A stretch of DNA of 64,000 nt. It comes from Agrococcus sediminis (lineage in GTDB: Bacteria > Actinomycetota > Actinomycetes > Actinomycetales > Microbacteriaceae). Positions 27,894 through 36,687 of the stretch are shown piece after piece. The stretch covers positions 186,001 through 250,000 of the forward strand of contig NZ_VOIR01000011.1 in NCBI RefSeq assembly GCF_007923295.1. The letters run 5' to 3'. Position 1 is the first letter of the stretch; the number at the start of each line of letters is the position of its first letter. The notes under the pieces are model-generated. The model searched no databases. It saw nothing but the letters and a program-made list of their open reading frames with translations, and had not been told where the DNA came from. The translations under genes and the position numbers were made by a program.

Positions 27894-28007
27894 GGTTCGC
27901 CGTTTCGCCTCCGGCCCGCATCCCGAGTACCGTTGTCGGGGCCTCCGTGCGTCGACATCGACGTTCCGGGGGCATTTGACAGCGATGCGTGAAGCGATTC
28001 GAGGCAC

Positions 28008-29897
28008 ATGAGCGAGCAGACGACACCCGGCACCGACACCAGCACCAGCGCTCCTCCTGCCGACGGCTTCACCCACCACCCGGCGCTCGACATCCCGCCG
28101 CTGCCGGTCGAGGACGCGGAGCGCAAGCCGCTCGACCGGATCGTCTTCGGGATCGCCGCCGCCGTCGCGCTCGCCTTCGTGCTCTGGGGAACCCTCGGCA
28201 CCGCGTCGCTCGGCACGGCCGCCGGCGCGGGCGTCGACTGGGTCGTGCACAACACGGGCTGGCTCTTCGCGCTCGCCGCATCGGGCTTCGTCGTCTTCAT
28301 CGTCTGGATCGCCGCGAGCCGCTTCGGCCGCATCCCGCTCGGCGACGACGGCGAGGATCCGGAGTTCTCGACGATGTCGTGGATCGCGATGATGTTCTCG
28401 GCGGGCATGGGCATCGGCCTCGTCTTCTACGGCGTCACCGAGCCGGTGAGCCACCTCGTCACGCCGCCGCCGGGCACCGGCGGCGGGGACGACGCCGAGG
28501 CCGTGCGCACCGCCATGGCGACGACGATGTTCCACTGGTCGCTGCACCCGTGGGCGATCTATGCCGTCGTCGGCCTCGCGCTCGCCTACACCGGCTTCCG
28601 CAAGCGCCGGCCGCTGCTCATCTCGTCGGCGTTCACCGCGCTCGTCGGCAAGCGCACCGTCGAGGGACCGGTCGGCCGGGCGATCGACATCTTCGCGATC
28701 TTCGCGACCCTCTTCGGCTCGGCGACCTCGCTCGGCCTCGGCGCGCTGCAGATCGGCTCGGGCCTCGAGCTCGTCGCCGGCATCGGCGAGGTCGGCAACG
28801 GCGTGATCATCGCCATCATCGCGATCCTCACCGCCCTCTTCGTCGTCTCGGCCGTCTCGGGCATCTCGCGCGGCATCAAGTGGCTCTCGAACACCAACAT
28901 GGTGCTCGCCGGCGTGCTGGCGCTGTTCGTGCTCGTCGTCGGCCCCACCGTCTTCATCCTCAACCTGCTGCCCACGACCATCGGCGCCTACTTCGAGCAG
29001 CTCGCCGTCATGTCGGCGCGCACCGAGGCCGCCGGCGGCGAGGCCGTCGCCGCGTGGCTGTCGGGCTGGACGATCTTCTACTGGGCCTGGTGGGTGAGCT
29101 GGACGCCGTTCGTCGGCATGTTCATCGCGCGCATCTCGCGCGGCCGCACCATCCGCCAGTTCGTCACCGGCGTGCTCGTCGTGCCGTCGCTCGTCTCGCT
29201 CGTGTGGTTCGCGATCTTCGGCGGGCTCGGCATCGACCTCGAGCGCGCGGGCATCGACCTCGGCAGCTCCGGCACGCCCGAGGCGACGCTCTTCATGGCG
29301 CTCGGCGAGCTGCCGCTCGCGCAGATCACGGCGATCGTCGTCATGGTGCTCGTCGCGATCTTCTTCGTGTCGGGCGCCGACGCCGCGTCGATCGTGATGG
29401 GCACCCTCTCGCATCGCGGCTCGCTGCGGCCGAGCCGCGCATCCGTCGTCTTCTGGGGCGTCGCGACCGGCGCCGTCGCGGCGATCATGCTGCTGCTCGG
29501 CGGCGAGGACGCGCTGGCCGGCCTGCAGCAGGTGACGATCATCGCGGCACTGCCGTTCGTCGTCATCATGGTCGGCCTCGCCGTCGCCCTCACGCGCGAC
29601 CTCTCGCAGGACCCGGTCGTCGTGCGCCGCGCCTACGCGGTCGCGGCGGTCGAGCAGGCGGTCGTCGCGGGCGTCACCGAGCACGGCGACGACTTCCAGC
29701 TGACCGTCGAGCAGACCGCGCCCGGCGAGGGCGTCGGCGAGCTCGTGCCCACCCAGCCCGTCGACCCCGCCGCGCTCCCGTCGACCGAGGCGCCGAGCGC
29801 CCGCTCCGACGACCAGGCGGCGGATGCGTCGGGTGACGAGCCCGCGGACGGTCGCGCCGACGCCGTGGCCCGGCCCGAGGAGCCGCCCCGGCCGTAG
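28008..29897 (+). CDS. BCCT-family transporter (betaine/choline/carnitine type)
   Basis: 629 residues with about twelve membrane segments. The family motif GMGIGLVFYGVTEP and the tryptophan-rich segment SGWTIFYWAWWVSWTPFVGMF are intact. The GMGIGL glycine stretch is that of sodium-coupled betaine carriers. The C-terminal about 90 residues are acidic and Ala/Pro-rich, a likely osmosensing or disordered tail. Likely imports a compatible solute such as glycine betaine or ectoine; the substrate is inferred. Confidence 0.93.
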   Translation: MSEQTTPGTDTSTSAPPADGFTHHPALDIPPLPVEDAERKPLDRIVFGIAAAVALAFVLWGTLGTASLGTAAGAGVDWVVHNTGWLFALAASGFVVFIVWIAASRFGRIPLGDDGEDPEFSTMSWIAMMFSAGMGIGLVFYGVTEPVSHLVTPPPGTGGGDDAEAVRTAMATTMFHWSLHPWAIYAVVGLALAYTGFRKRRPLLISSAFTALVGKRTVEGPVGRAIDIFAIFATLFGSATSLGLGALQIGSGLELVAGIGEVGNGVIIAIIAILTALFVVSAVSGISRGIKWLSNTNMVLAGVLALFVLVVGPTVFILNLLPTTIGAYFEQLAVMSARTEAAGGEAVAAWLSGWTIFYWAWWVSWTPFVGMFIARISRGRTIRQFVTGVLVVPSLVSLVWFAIFGGLGIDLERAGIDLGSSGTPEATLFMALGELPLAQITAIVVMVLVAIFFVSGADAASIVMGTLSHRGSLRPSRASVVFWGVATGAVAAIMLLLGGEDALAGLQQVTIIAALPFVVIMVGLAVALTRDLSQDPVVVRRAYAVAAVEQAVVAGVTEHGDDFQLTVEQTAPGEGVGELVPTQPVDPAALPSTEAPSARSDDQAADASGDEPADGRADAVARPEEPPRP

Positions 29898-29906
29898 GAT
29901 GGCGCA

Positions 29907-30341
29907 ATGCGCATGCGAGTGGCCGCCTACGCCCTCATCACGAGGGGCGAGGGCGACGACGCGCAGATCCTGCTGCCGCACTGGCGCGAGGGCGGCATGT
30001 CGGGCTGGACGCTGCCGGGCGGCGGCGTCGAGCCGGGGGAGCACCCGGCCGACGGCGCCGTGCGGGAGGTCAAGGAGGAGACCGGCTACGACGTGCGGCT
30101 CGTGAGCCTGCTGGGCGTCGACTCCGCCGTGCTCTCGAGCGCCGCGCGCGGCGACGAGCTGCAGGCGCTGCGCATCCTCTACCGCGCCGAGATCATCGGC
30201 GGCGAGCTCGCCGTCGAGGTGGGCGGCACGACCGACGACGTGGCGTGGCACGCGCTCGCGGATGTGCCGGAGCTGCGGCACGTGCACGCCGTCGACTGGG
30301 CGCTGCGCCACCTCGGCGACGCCGGATCGCCGCTGCGCTGA
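29907..30341 (+). CDS. NUDIX hydrolase
   Basis: 144 residues. The Nudix box GX5EX7REUXEEXGU is complete (from GGVEPGE through REVKEETGY). It would hydrolyse a nucleoside diphosphate linked to another group; the substrate is not evident. Its TGA overlaps the ATG of the next small gene (TGATG-type junction). Confidence 0.88.
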   Translation: MRMRVAAYALITRGEGDDAQILLPHWREGGMSGWTLPGGGVEPGEHPADGAVREVKEETGYDVRLVSLLGVDSAVLSSAARGDELQALRILYRAEIIGGELAVEVGGTTDDVAWHALADVPELRHVHAVDWALRHLGDAGSPLR

Positions 30342-30535
30342 TGCCCGCCATGCCCCCGCTGGTCGTGCTCGGCCTCGCCCTCATGGCGGCGAGCGTCGTC
30401 ATCAGCGGCATCGACATCGTGCGCACGGTGCGCTCCGGGCGGGAGCCCGAGCGGCGGCTGCGCGCCTTCCTGCTCGCGGCCGGCGTGCTCATCGCCGGCG
30501 GCATCCTCGTGGTCGTCGGCTCGACCCTGGGCTGA
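30341..30535 (+). CDS. Small two-helix membrane protein
   Basis: 64 residues. Two hydrophobic segments (LVVLGLALMAASVVISGI and FLLAAGVLIAGGILVVVG) are joined by a short basic loop RSGREPERRLR. Translationally coupled to the NUDIX gene. Not a family I recognise. Confidence 0.6.
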   Translation: MPAMPPLVVLGLALMAASVVISGIDIVRTVRSGREPERRLRAFLLAAGVLIAGGILVVVGSTLG

Positions 30536-30569
30536 GCCGGCGGAGCACGCCGGGCGCGCGCCAGCACGC

Positions 30570-30603
30570 AGCAGGGGCCCCGCCTCGCGGCGGAGCCCCT
30601 GCT
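30570..30603. terminator. Bidirectional terminator
   Basis: A 15-bp stem with one mismatch (30570-30584 with 30589-30603) and a 4-base loop TCGC, between the convergent genes ending at 30535 and 30617. Confidence 0.75.
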
Positions 30604-30616
30604 GTCGAGCGTCGGA

Positions 30617-31216
30617 TCAGGCCTGCGGCGAGCCGGCCTCCGGGCCCTCGGCGAGGCCGCCGGAGGGCTGGTCGACCGGGCGCGGCGGCGCGTCGATCGC
30701 CGAGTCGTCGGCGTCGGGGATCCAGAGGTCGTCGTCGGCGCGGAGCGTCTGCCACGCGGCGTAGGCCGCGCTCGCGACCGCCACGGCGCCGGCGCCGATG
30801 AGGAGCCACTGCCAGGCGTTGGGACCGCTCTTCGCGGCGTGCGCGGGCGAGACCTCGGGCACCGTCGTGTAGCGGCGCACGCTGTCGATGGCGTCCTTCA
30901 CGCGGTCGTCCTTGGCGATCTGCGCCATGGCCGCGAACGAGCCGAGGCCCGATGCGATGGCCGGCACGACCGACGAGTTCCAGCCCCGCGTGGCGCGGGA
31001 GAGGGTGTTGCGACCGGCGTCGACGCCGCGGTGCACGTAGCGCTCGGCGGTCGGACGCAGCGACTCGTTGCCGTAGGCGCGAGCGGCCTCGCGGGCCTCG
31101 CGGGCGATCTCGGCGGCGTGGTGGTTCACCACGCGCTGCTCGGCCCAGAGCTTGTCGGCCTGCTTGCGGAGCTTCTTCACCTGCTTCGCGCGCTTGCGCG
31201 AGAGTTCGAGCGACAT
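30617..31216 (-). CDS. Hypothetical protein with one membrane segment
   Basis: 199 residues. Very basic N-terminus (LSRKRAKQVKKLRKQADK) with coiled-coil character, a central helical region, then one hydrophobic segment (WQWLLIGAGAVAVASAAYAAW) and an acidic proline-rich end. It diverges from ppiA. I do not recognise the function; in composition it resembles nucleoid- or membrane-associated small proteins of Microbacteriaceae. Confidence 0.7.
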   Translation of the reverse strand: MSLELSRKRAKQVKKLRKQADKLWAEQRVVNHHAAEIAREAREAARAYGNESLRPTAERYVHRGVDAGRNTLSRATRGWNSSVVPAIASGLGSFAAMAQIAKDDRVKDAIDSVRRYTTVPEVSPAHAAKSGPNAWQWLLIGAGAVAVASAAYAAWQTLRADDDLWIPDADDSAIDAPPRPVDQPSGGLAEGPEAGSPQA

Positions 31217-31359
31217 ATCCGTCCTTCCGTGGGGAGAGCCTGCGGCTGATCATTGCAGGTTTTCCTGGACGCGTCACCCAGCGGACGAGCGGTTTCGCTG
31301 TCGTCGAACCTGCCCCCTCCGACGGGCTCCGCAGGCCCTCGCTGTGGGAGGATCGAGGC

Positions 31360-31899
31360 ATGGCTCACCACACTGCTGTCGCGACGATCCGCACGAACCT
31401 CGGCGAGATCAAGGTCAACCTCCTCGGCGACCACGCCCCCAAGACGGTGCAGAACTTCGTCGAGCTCGCCACCGGTGCTCGCGAGTGGACGCACCCCGGC
31501 ACCGGCAAGACCTCGACCGACCCGCTCTACGACGGCGTCGTCTTCCACCGCATCATCCCCGACTTCATGATCCAGGGCGGCGACCCGCTCGGTCAGGGCG
31601 TCGGCGGCCCCGGCTACCAGTTCGACGACGAGATCCACCCCGAGCTCGACTTCAACGCCCCGTACGTGCTCGCCATGGCGAACGCAGGCATCCAGGGCGG
31701 CCGCGGCACGAACGGCTCGCAGTTCTTCATCACGACCGTCGCGACCCCGTGGCTCAAGGGCAAGCACACGATCTTCGGCCTCGTCGAGGACGAGGCGTCG
31801 CGCAAGGTCGTCGACGCGATCCAGGCCGTGCCCACCGACGGCCGCGACCGTCCGCTCGAGGACGTCGTGATCGAGTCCGTCGAGATCCAGCAGGCCTGA
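31360..31899 (+). CDS. ppiA: Peptidyl-prolyl cis-trans isomerase, cyclophilin type
   Basis: 179 residues with the cyclophilin signatures FHRIIPDFMIQGGD and NGSQFFITT, and the catalytic arginine in FHRII. Cytoplasmic; no signal peptide. ATG at 31360 follows GGGAGGA. The gene is next to a rhomboid protease and CrgA, as in many actinobacteria. Confidence 0.94.
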   Translation: MAHHTAVATIRTNLGEIKVNLLGDHAPKTVQNFVELATGAREWTHPGTGKTSTDPLYDGVVFHRIIPDFMIQGGDPLGQGVGGPGYQFDDEIHPELDFNAPYVLAMANAGIQGGRGTNGSQFFITTVATPWLKGKHTIFGLVEDEASRKVVDAIQAVPTDGRDRPLEDVVIESVEIQQA

Positions 31900-31905
31900 C
31901 CCCAG

Positions 31906-32772
31906 GTGTCCGCCGCCCCGCCTGCCGATCGCTGCTACCGGCATCCTGATCGGCAGAGCTGGGTGCTCTGCCAGCGCTGCGGCCGCACGATCTGCGGCGA
32001 GTGCCAGCAGCAGGCGCCGGTCGGCGTGCACTGCCCCGAGTGCGTGCGCGAGCTGCGCGACGAGCAGCGCGCGCGCCTGCGCGAGACGCGCGTCGCCCAC
32101 GGCGGCCCGCGCACCGCGATCGGGCAGCGCACCCGGCAGTGGCTCGCGCAGCCCGCGCCGGTGACGATCGCCATCGTCGCGGTCACCGCGCTCGTCGGCG
32201 TGCTGCAGATCCTACCCGGCAACCTGTCGGGGCAGCTGATGCACTTCCTGCCCTACTCGCTCGTCGAGCCGTGGCGCTTCCTCACCTACGCGCTCGTGCA
32301 CGCGGGGGTGCTGCACTTCGCCTTCAACATGATGATCCTGTGGATGGTGGGGCCGGCGATCGAGGAGCGCATCGGGCGGCTGCCCTACCTCGCCGCGTAC
32401 GTCGTGAGCGCGGCGGGGGCCGCGGTGGCCGTCGCGTGGTTCACGCCGGCCTCCGCCGTGGTCGGCGCCTCGGGCGCGATCTACGCGCTGTTCGGCATGG
32501 CGATCGGCATGCAGCGGATGCTCGGGCGGGTGCAGCCGGCGCTGCTCGTGCTCGTCGGCATCAACCTCGTGATCACCTTCGCGTTCGGCGGCATCTCGTG
32601 GCCGGCGCACGTCGGCGGCCTCGCGATCGGGCTCGCGCTCGGCTTCGGCATCGGCGCGGTGCATGCGCGGATGCGCGGCGACCGCACGACGCGGGCGGCC
32701 TGGCTGGTCATCGGCGGCGTCGCGATCGTGCTCGCCGCGCTCTTCGCGGCGCGCGTCGCCGTGCTGCTCTGA
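31906..32772 (+). CDS. Rhomboid family intramembrane serine protease
   Basis: 288 residues from a GTG. The N-terminal about 50 residues form a cysteine/histidine-rich zinc-binding module (CYRHPDR, CQRCGRTICGECQ, CPECVRE). The rhomboid core follows with the catalytic serine in VVGASGAIYALFG and the catalytic histidine in HVGGLAIG. About six membrane segments. It cleaves membrane proteins within the bilayer; the substrate is unknown. It begins seven bases after ppiA. Confidence 0.92.
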   Translation: MSAAPPADRCYRHPDRQSWVLCQRCGRTICGECQQQAPVGVHCPECVRELRDEQRARLRETRVAHGGPRTAIGQRTRQWLAQPAPVTIAIVAVTALVGVLQILPGNLSGQLMHFLPYSLVEPWRFLTYALVHAGVLHFAFNMMILWMVGPAIEERIGRLPYLAAYVVSAAGAAVAVAWFTPASAVVGASGAIYALFGMAIGMQRMLGRVQPALLVLVGINLVITFAFGGISWPAHVGGLAIGLALGFGIGAVHARMRGDRTTRAAWLVIGGVAIVLAALFAARVAVLL

Positions 32773-32789
32773 GCGGACGCGACGGGCCG

Positions 32790-32821
32790 TTCTCCACAGG
32801 TTTCTCCACACCTGGGGAGAA
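32790..32821. promoter_or_regulatory. Tandem DnaA-box-like motifs in a hairpin
   Basis: TTCTCCACA occurs at 32790-32798 and 32802-32810. The region also forms an imperfect 11-bp stem (32790-32800 with 32811-32821, one mismatch), so it may be the terminator between the convergent rhomboid and crgA genes. The same 9-mer is repeated near parA. Confidence 0.45.
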
Positions 32822-32844
32822 CTACACCGGTGTGATTCGGTCGG

Positions 32845-33111
32845 CTACTTCCAGCGCGTCGTCATGATGAAGCCGATGAACATCACGCCGAAGCCGATCA
32901 CGATGTTCCAGGAGCCCAGCTGCGGCAGCGGCAGCGTCGTGCCCGAGATGTAGTACACGATCACCCAGAGGAAGCCGACGAGCATGAAGCCGAACATGAC
33001 CGGCTTGAACCAGACGGGGTTGCGCTGGTCGTCGTGCGGGGAGCGCTCCTTGCCCTTCGCGGACCGGCTCTTGGCGGCCGACGCCTTCTCGATGGACTTG
33101 TCGCTGCTCAT
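32845..33111 (-). CDS. crgA: Cell division protein CrgA
   Basis: 88 residues. A charged N-terminus (SSDKSIEKASAAKSRSAKGK) precedes two membrane segments (KPVMFGFMLVGFLWVIVYYI and WNIVIGFGVMFIGFIMTTR), the CrgA fold. It localises to the septum and interacts with FtsZ and FtsI in mycobacteria. ATG at 33111; a TTG nine bases upstream is less likely. Confidence 0.92.
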   Translation of the reverse strand: MSSDKSIEKASAAKSRSAKGKERSPHDDQRNPVWFKPVMFGFMLVGFLWVIVYYISGTTLPLPQLGSWNIVIGFGVMFIGFIMTTRWK

Positions 33112-33151
33112 GGCACCCAATGGTAATGCAGGCGCCGCCTAGGATTGAGCG

Positions 33152-33913
33152 GTGGCCAGGCAGCAGCGCGCGGAGGGTCGCCGCCCCCGGCGGCGCGCTT
33201 CGGCCGCGAGCGTGCTGGGCGAGCTGCTCGTGACCGCGGGGGTGCTCGCGCTCGGCTACGCCGGCTGGCAGCTGTGGCTCTCGGACGCCGTGCTCGGCGG
33301 GCAGCAGCAGGAGGCGGCGCGCAGCTTCGCCTCGCAGCTGGGGCCGATCCAGCCCGGACCGCCCGATGCATCCGCCCCCGATGCGGCGCTCCGCACCGAC
33401 GAGCCGCCGGCCGAGCCTGCCGCCGCCGACCGCGAGTCGTTCGCCGTGATGTACATCCCTCGGCTCGGCGGCTTCGAGCGCGTGATCGGCGAGGGCACGA
33501 GCCGCGCGGTGCTCGACTCGCTCGAGCAGGGGCTCGCGCACTACAGCGACTCGGCGCAGCCGGGGGAGCTGGGCAACTTCGCCGTCGCCGGGCACCGCAA
33601 CGGGCAGGGCGGCCCGTTCACGCACCTCGACGAGCTGCGCGTCGGCGACCGCATCTACGTGCAGACCGCCGGCGCGTGGCACGTCTACGAGTTCCGCAAC
33701 CACGAGTACGTGCCGCCGACCGCCGTCGAGGTCGTCGCCCCGGTGCCGCAGCAGCCCGAGACGCCCGCCGACGGGCGCTACCTCACGCTCACGACGTGCA
33801 ACCCCGAGTGGTCGGCCGAGGGCCGGCTCATCGCCTACGCCACCTGGCTCGGGTGGCAGGAGGCCGAGGCCGGCATGCCCGCCGAGCTCGCCGCCAGCCT
33901 CGGGAGGGCATGA
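33152..33913 (+). CDS. Class E sortase
   Basis: 253 residues from a GTG. A basic N-terminus and one membrane segment (LGELLVTAGVLALGYAGWQLW) are followed by an extracellular sortase domain: the catalytic histidine in VAGHRN, cysteine in TLTTCNPEW and arginine in AEGRLIAY. Class E sortases of actinobacteria usually attach proteins with LAxTG-type signals. Whether it anchors the LPRTG protein at 51951 is not known. The stop overlaps the next gene. Confidence 0.9.
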   Translation: MARQQRAEGRRPRRRASAASVLGELLVTAGVLALGYAGWQLWLSDAVLGGQQQEAARSFASQLGPIQPGPPDASAPDAALRTDEPPAEPAAADRESFAVMYIPRLGGFERVIGEGTSRAVLDSLEQGLAHYSDSAQPGELGNFAVAGHRNGQGGPFTHLDELRVGDRIYVQTAGAWHVYEFRNHEYVPPTAVEVVAPVPQQPETPADGRYLTLTTCNPEWSAEGRLIAYATWLGWQEAEAGMPAELAASLGRA

Positions 33914-34071
33914 TGTATGCAGCACTCTGGCGTGCGCTGCCCGGGCCCTGGCCCGTGCGGCTGCTGCTCGTGGCCGCGCTGCTCGCGGCCGTCGCCTGGT
34001 TCCTCGTCCTCCACGGCTACCCGTGGGTGATGCAGACCTTCTTCCCGACCCCGGACCCCACCATCACATGA
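33910..34071 (+). CDS. Small membrane protein between sortase and pabA
   Basis: 53 residues, one hydrophobic segment (VRLLLVAALLAAVAWFLVLH) and a short tail PTPDPTIT. Start overlaps the sortase stop (ATGA) and its stop overlaps the pabA ATG, so the three genes form a tightly coupled operon. No recognised function; a homologous tiny protein at this position is frequent in the group. Confidence 0.75.
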   Translation: MMYAALWRALPGPWPVRLLLVAALLAAVAWFLVLHGYPWVMQTFFPTPDPTIT

Positions 34072-34727
34072 CTCGCATCCTCGTCGTCGACAACTTCGAC
34101 AGCTTCGTCTACACCCTCGCCGGCTACCTCCAGGAGCTCGGCGCGGAGGTCTCGGTCGTGCGCAACGACGAGGTCGACGCGTCGACCATCCGCGACTGGG
34201 ACGCCGTGCTGCTCTCGCCGGGCCCCGGCGCTCCGGCCGACGCGGGCGTCTCCATCCCGATGGTGCACGCCGCGATCGAGACCGGCACGCCGCTGCTGGG
34301 CGTCTGCCTCGGCCACCAGGCGATCGCCGAGGCGCTCGGCGGCGTGGTCACGCACGCGCCGCAGCTCATGCACGGCAAGACGAGCCTCGTCGAGCACGAC
34401 GGCACGACGGTCTTCGAGGGCCTCCCGAGCCCGCTCACCGCGACCCGCTACCACTCGCTCGCGATCGTCGACGGCACGGTGCCGGATGCGCTGCGCGTCA
34501 CGGCGCGGACGGTCCCGGATGCGCAGGCCGGCGTGATCATGGCGGTCGAGCACCGCGGTGCCCCCGTCTGGGGCGTGCAGTTCCACCCGGAGTCGGTGCT
34601 CACCGAGGGCGGCTACCGGATGCTGGGCAACTGGCTCGAGGCCGCGGGGCTCACCGGCGCGGCGCAGCTCGCCGAGGGCCGCGCGCCCCTCGTGACGCTC
34701 GCACCGCCGCCCGACCACGTGGCGTAG
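34068..34727 (+). CDS. pabA: Glutamine amidotransferase, aminodeoxychorismate/anthranilate synthase component II
   Basis: 219 residues. Class I glutamine amidotransferase: catalytic cysteine in LLGVCLGHQAIAEALGG, oxyanion region VLLSPGPGAPADAG, and the HxE pair in VQFHPESVLTEGG. It supplies ammonia for p-aminobenzoate or anthranilate synthesis. The location next to pknB is conserved in actinobacteria and is usually called pabA/trpG; which role it serves cannot be decided here. Confidence 0.88.
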   Translation: MTRILVVDNFDSFVYTLAGYLQELGAEVSVVRNDEVDASTIRDWDAVLLSPGPGAPADAGVSIPMVHAAIETGTPLLGVCLGHQAIAEALGGVVTHAPQLMHGKTSLVEHDGTTVFEGLPSPLTATRYHSLAIVDGTVPDALRVTARTVPDAQAGVIMAVEHRGAPVWGVQFHPESVLTEGGYRMLGNWLEAAGLTGAAQLAEGRAPLVTLAPPPDHVA

Positions 34728-34766
34728 TCGGGGCAGTCGGGGTCGACCCCCGGGCTCCCGAGAGCG

Positions 34767-36584
34767 TCAGCCCTCGTCGCCGCCGCCACCGCCGCCGCCG
34801 CCACCGTTGCCGGGGTTGGTCGGCGCGGGCTCGGGCTCGGGCTCGGGCTCGGGTGCGGGCGCCGGTGCGGGATCGGGCGTCGGCTGGCCGTTGCAGTAGA
34901 GCAGCGTGATGGTGCTGCCCTGCGGGTGGTCGCCGGGCGTGAGCGACTGCTCGACGACGTCGCCGCCCAGGCAGCGCGTCGTGAAGCGGCGGTCGACCGT
35001 GAGTCCGAGGGCGCTCATCTGGTCGGCGGCGCTCGAGATCGCCTGCCCCGTGACGTCGGGCACGGTCACGAGCCCGCTCGCGAGGACGATGTTGACGGTC
35101 GCGCCGCGCGAGACGTCGGTGCCGGCGCTCGGGTCGGTGCGCACGACGAGGTCGGCGGCGACGGTCGGCGCGTTCTCGCGCGTCACGGTGCCGACGGTGT
35201 ACCCGGCCGCCTCGAGCGCCTGCCGCGCCTGCGCCTCGGTGAGGTTCGCGACGCTCAGCAGCGGCGAGGGCGGCGGGCCGTTCGAGACCACGACGGTGAT
35301 CGCGGCGCCGGGGGAGAGCACGATGCCCGCGTCGGGATCCGTGCGCAGCACCGTGCCGGCCTCGGCGTCGTCGATCACGCGCCGCACCTCGGGCACGAGG
35401 TCAGCGCCCTCGACGGCGGCGACCGCCTCCGCCTCCTGCATGCCGGCGACGGCGGGCACGGTGGTGGAGAGCCCGGCGATCGGGATGCTGCCGCCCAGGC
35501 TGACGGCCCACGCGACGGCGCCCACGACGAGCACGGCGATGAGCGCGACGGCGCCCCAGAGCCAGGCCACGGGCGGACGGCGGTCGCGCCGCACGGCCGC
35601 GAGCTCGGCGGTCGTCTCGGCCTCGGGCTGCGGGTCGTCGGCGGCGAGCGCGGCGAACATCGTCGTCGCGGCCCCGATCTCGACCGGCGCGGTGTCGGTG
35701 CGCTCGAAGGGCACGAGCACGCCGGCGAGCGCGTCGTCGAGCGCCTGCTTGAACTCGGTGGCCGTCTGGAAGCGGTGCTCGCGGCGCTTCTCGAGCGCCT
35801 TCCCGACGATGGAGTCCATCTCGGGCGTGATGCCCGGGGTGATCGACGAGGTGGTCGGCGGCTCCTCGGCGACGTGCTGGTAGGCGACGCCGACCGCGGT
35901 GTCGGACTCGAACGGCGCGCGGCCGGTCAGCAGCTCGAAGAGGATCACGCCGGTGGAGTACAGGTCGGTGCGGGCATCGACCGACTCGCCGCGCGCCTGC
36001 TCGGGGGAGAAGTACTGGGCGGTGCCGAGGATGGTGCCGGTCTGCGCCACGTTGGCGCTCGTCTCGCTCACCGCACGGGCGATGCCGAAGTCCATCACCT
36101 TGATCTGGCCGCCGGGCGTCACCATGACGTTGCCCGGCTTGATGTCGCGGTGCACGATCCCGGCGCGGTGCGAGTACTCGAGGGCGGTGAGGATGCCCTT
36201 GGTGATGCGCACGGCCTCGGCCTCGGTGAGCGGGCCCTCGGCGATGATGTCCTTCACCATCCGGCCGTCGACGTACTCCATCACGATGTACGGCACGGCG
36301 GCGGGCTCGCCCTGGGCGTCGACCGCCGGCTCCTCGCCGGCGTCGAAGACGCGCACGACGGTGGGGTGCGACATCCGCGCCGCGGACTGCGCCTCCTGAC
36401 GGAAGCGCGTGCGGAACTCCGGGTCGAGCGAGAGCTCGGGCTTCAGCAGCTTGACGGCCACCTGCCGGTCGAGCCGGGTGTCGCGGGCCTTGTGCACCTG
36501 CGCCATGCCGCCCTGGCCGATGAGCTCGCCGATCTCGTAGCGGTCGCCGAGGGTCCGCAGGGAGGCGATGATGCTGTCGGTCAT
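34767..36584 (-). CDS. pknB: Serine/threonine kinase PknB with PASTA domains
   Basis: 605 residues. Kinase domain at about residues 15-280 with [19 protein letters not shown] at 145-152 and DFGIAR at 165-170. One membrane helix lies near 340-362. Three extracellular PASTA repeats follow (starts near TTVPAVAGM, LLSVANLTEAQ and VTVPDVTGQ), then a Pro/Glu then Gly-rich tail. It senses muropeptides or lipid II and phosphorylates cell-wall enzymes. The ATG at 36584 is preceded by AAGGAG. Confidence 0.95.
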   Translation of the reverse strand: MTDSIIASLRTLGDRYEIGELIGQGGMAQVHKARDTRLDRQVAVKLLKPELSLDPEFRTRFRQEAQSAARMSHPTVVRVFDAGEEPAVDAQGEPAAVPYIVMEYVDGRMVKDIIAEGPLTEAEAVRITKGILTALEYSHRAGIVHRDIKPGNVMVTPGGQIKVMDFGIARAVSETSANVAQTGTILGTAQYFSPEQARGESVDARTDLYSTGVILFELLTGRAPFESDTAVGVAYQHVAEEPPTTSSITPGITPEMDSIVGKALEKRREHRFQTATEFKQALDDALAGVLVPFERTDTAPVEIGAATTMFAALAADDPQPEAETTAELAAVRRDRRPPVAWLWGAVALIAVLVVGAVAWAVSLGGSIPIAGLSTTVPAVAGMQEAEAVAAVEGADLVPEVRRVIDDAEAGTVLRTDPDAGIVLSPGAAITVVVSNGPPPSPLLSVANLTEAQARQALEAAGYTVGTVTRENAPTVAADLVVRTDPSAGTDVSRGATVNIVLASGLVTVPDVTGQAISSAADQMSALGLTVDRRFTTRCLGGDVVEQSLTPGDHPQGSTITLLYCNGQPTPDPAPAPAPEPEPEPEPAPTNPGNGGGGGGGGGDEG

Positions 36585-36687
36585 CGCTGCTCCTTCCCTC
36601 GTGCATGCGTCAGGACGTCGTCCCGGCGCGCGGCGGGATCGGTCGATTCTACGTCACGGGCGCGGGCGACCCCCGTGGTGCGGCCGA

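Noticed and set aside
26361..30311. A 1316-codon minus-strand frame across the DUF2254, BCCT and NUDIX genes
   Set aside because: Composition is Arg/Asp/Glu/Gly/His-rich antisense noise; the three plus-strand genes have clear family motifs.
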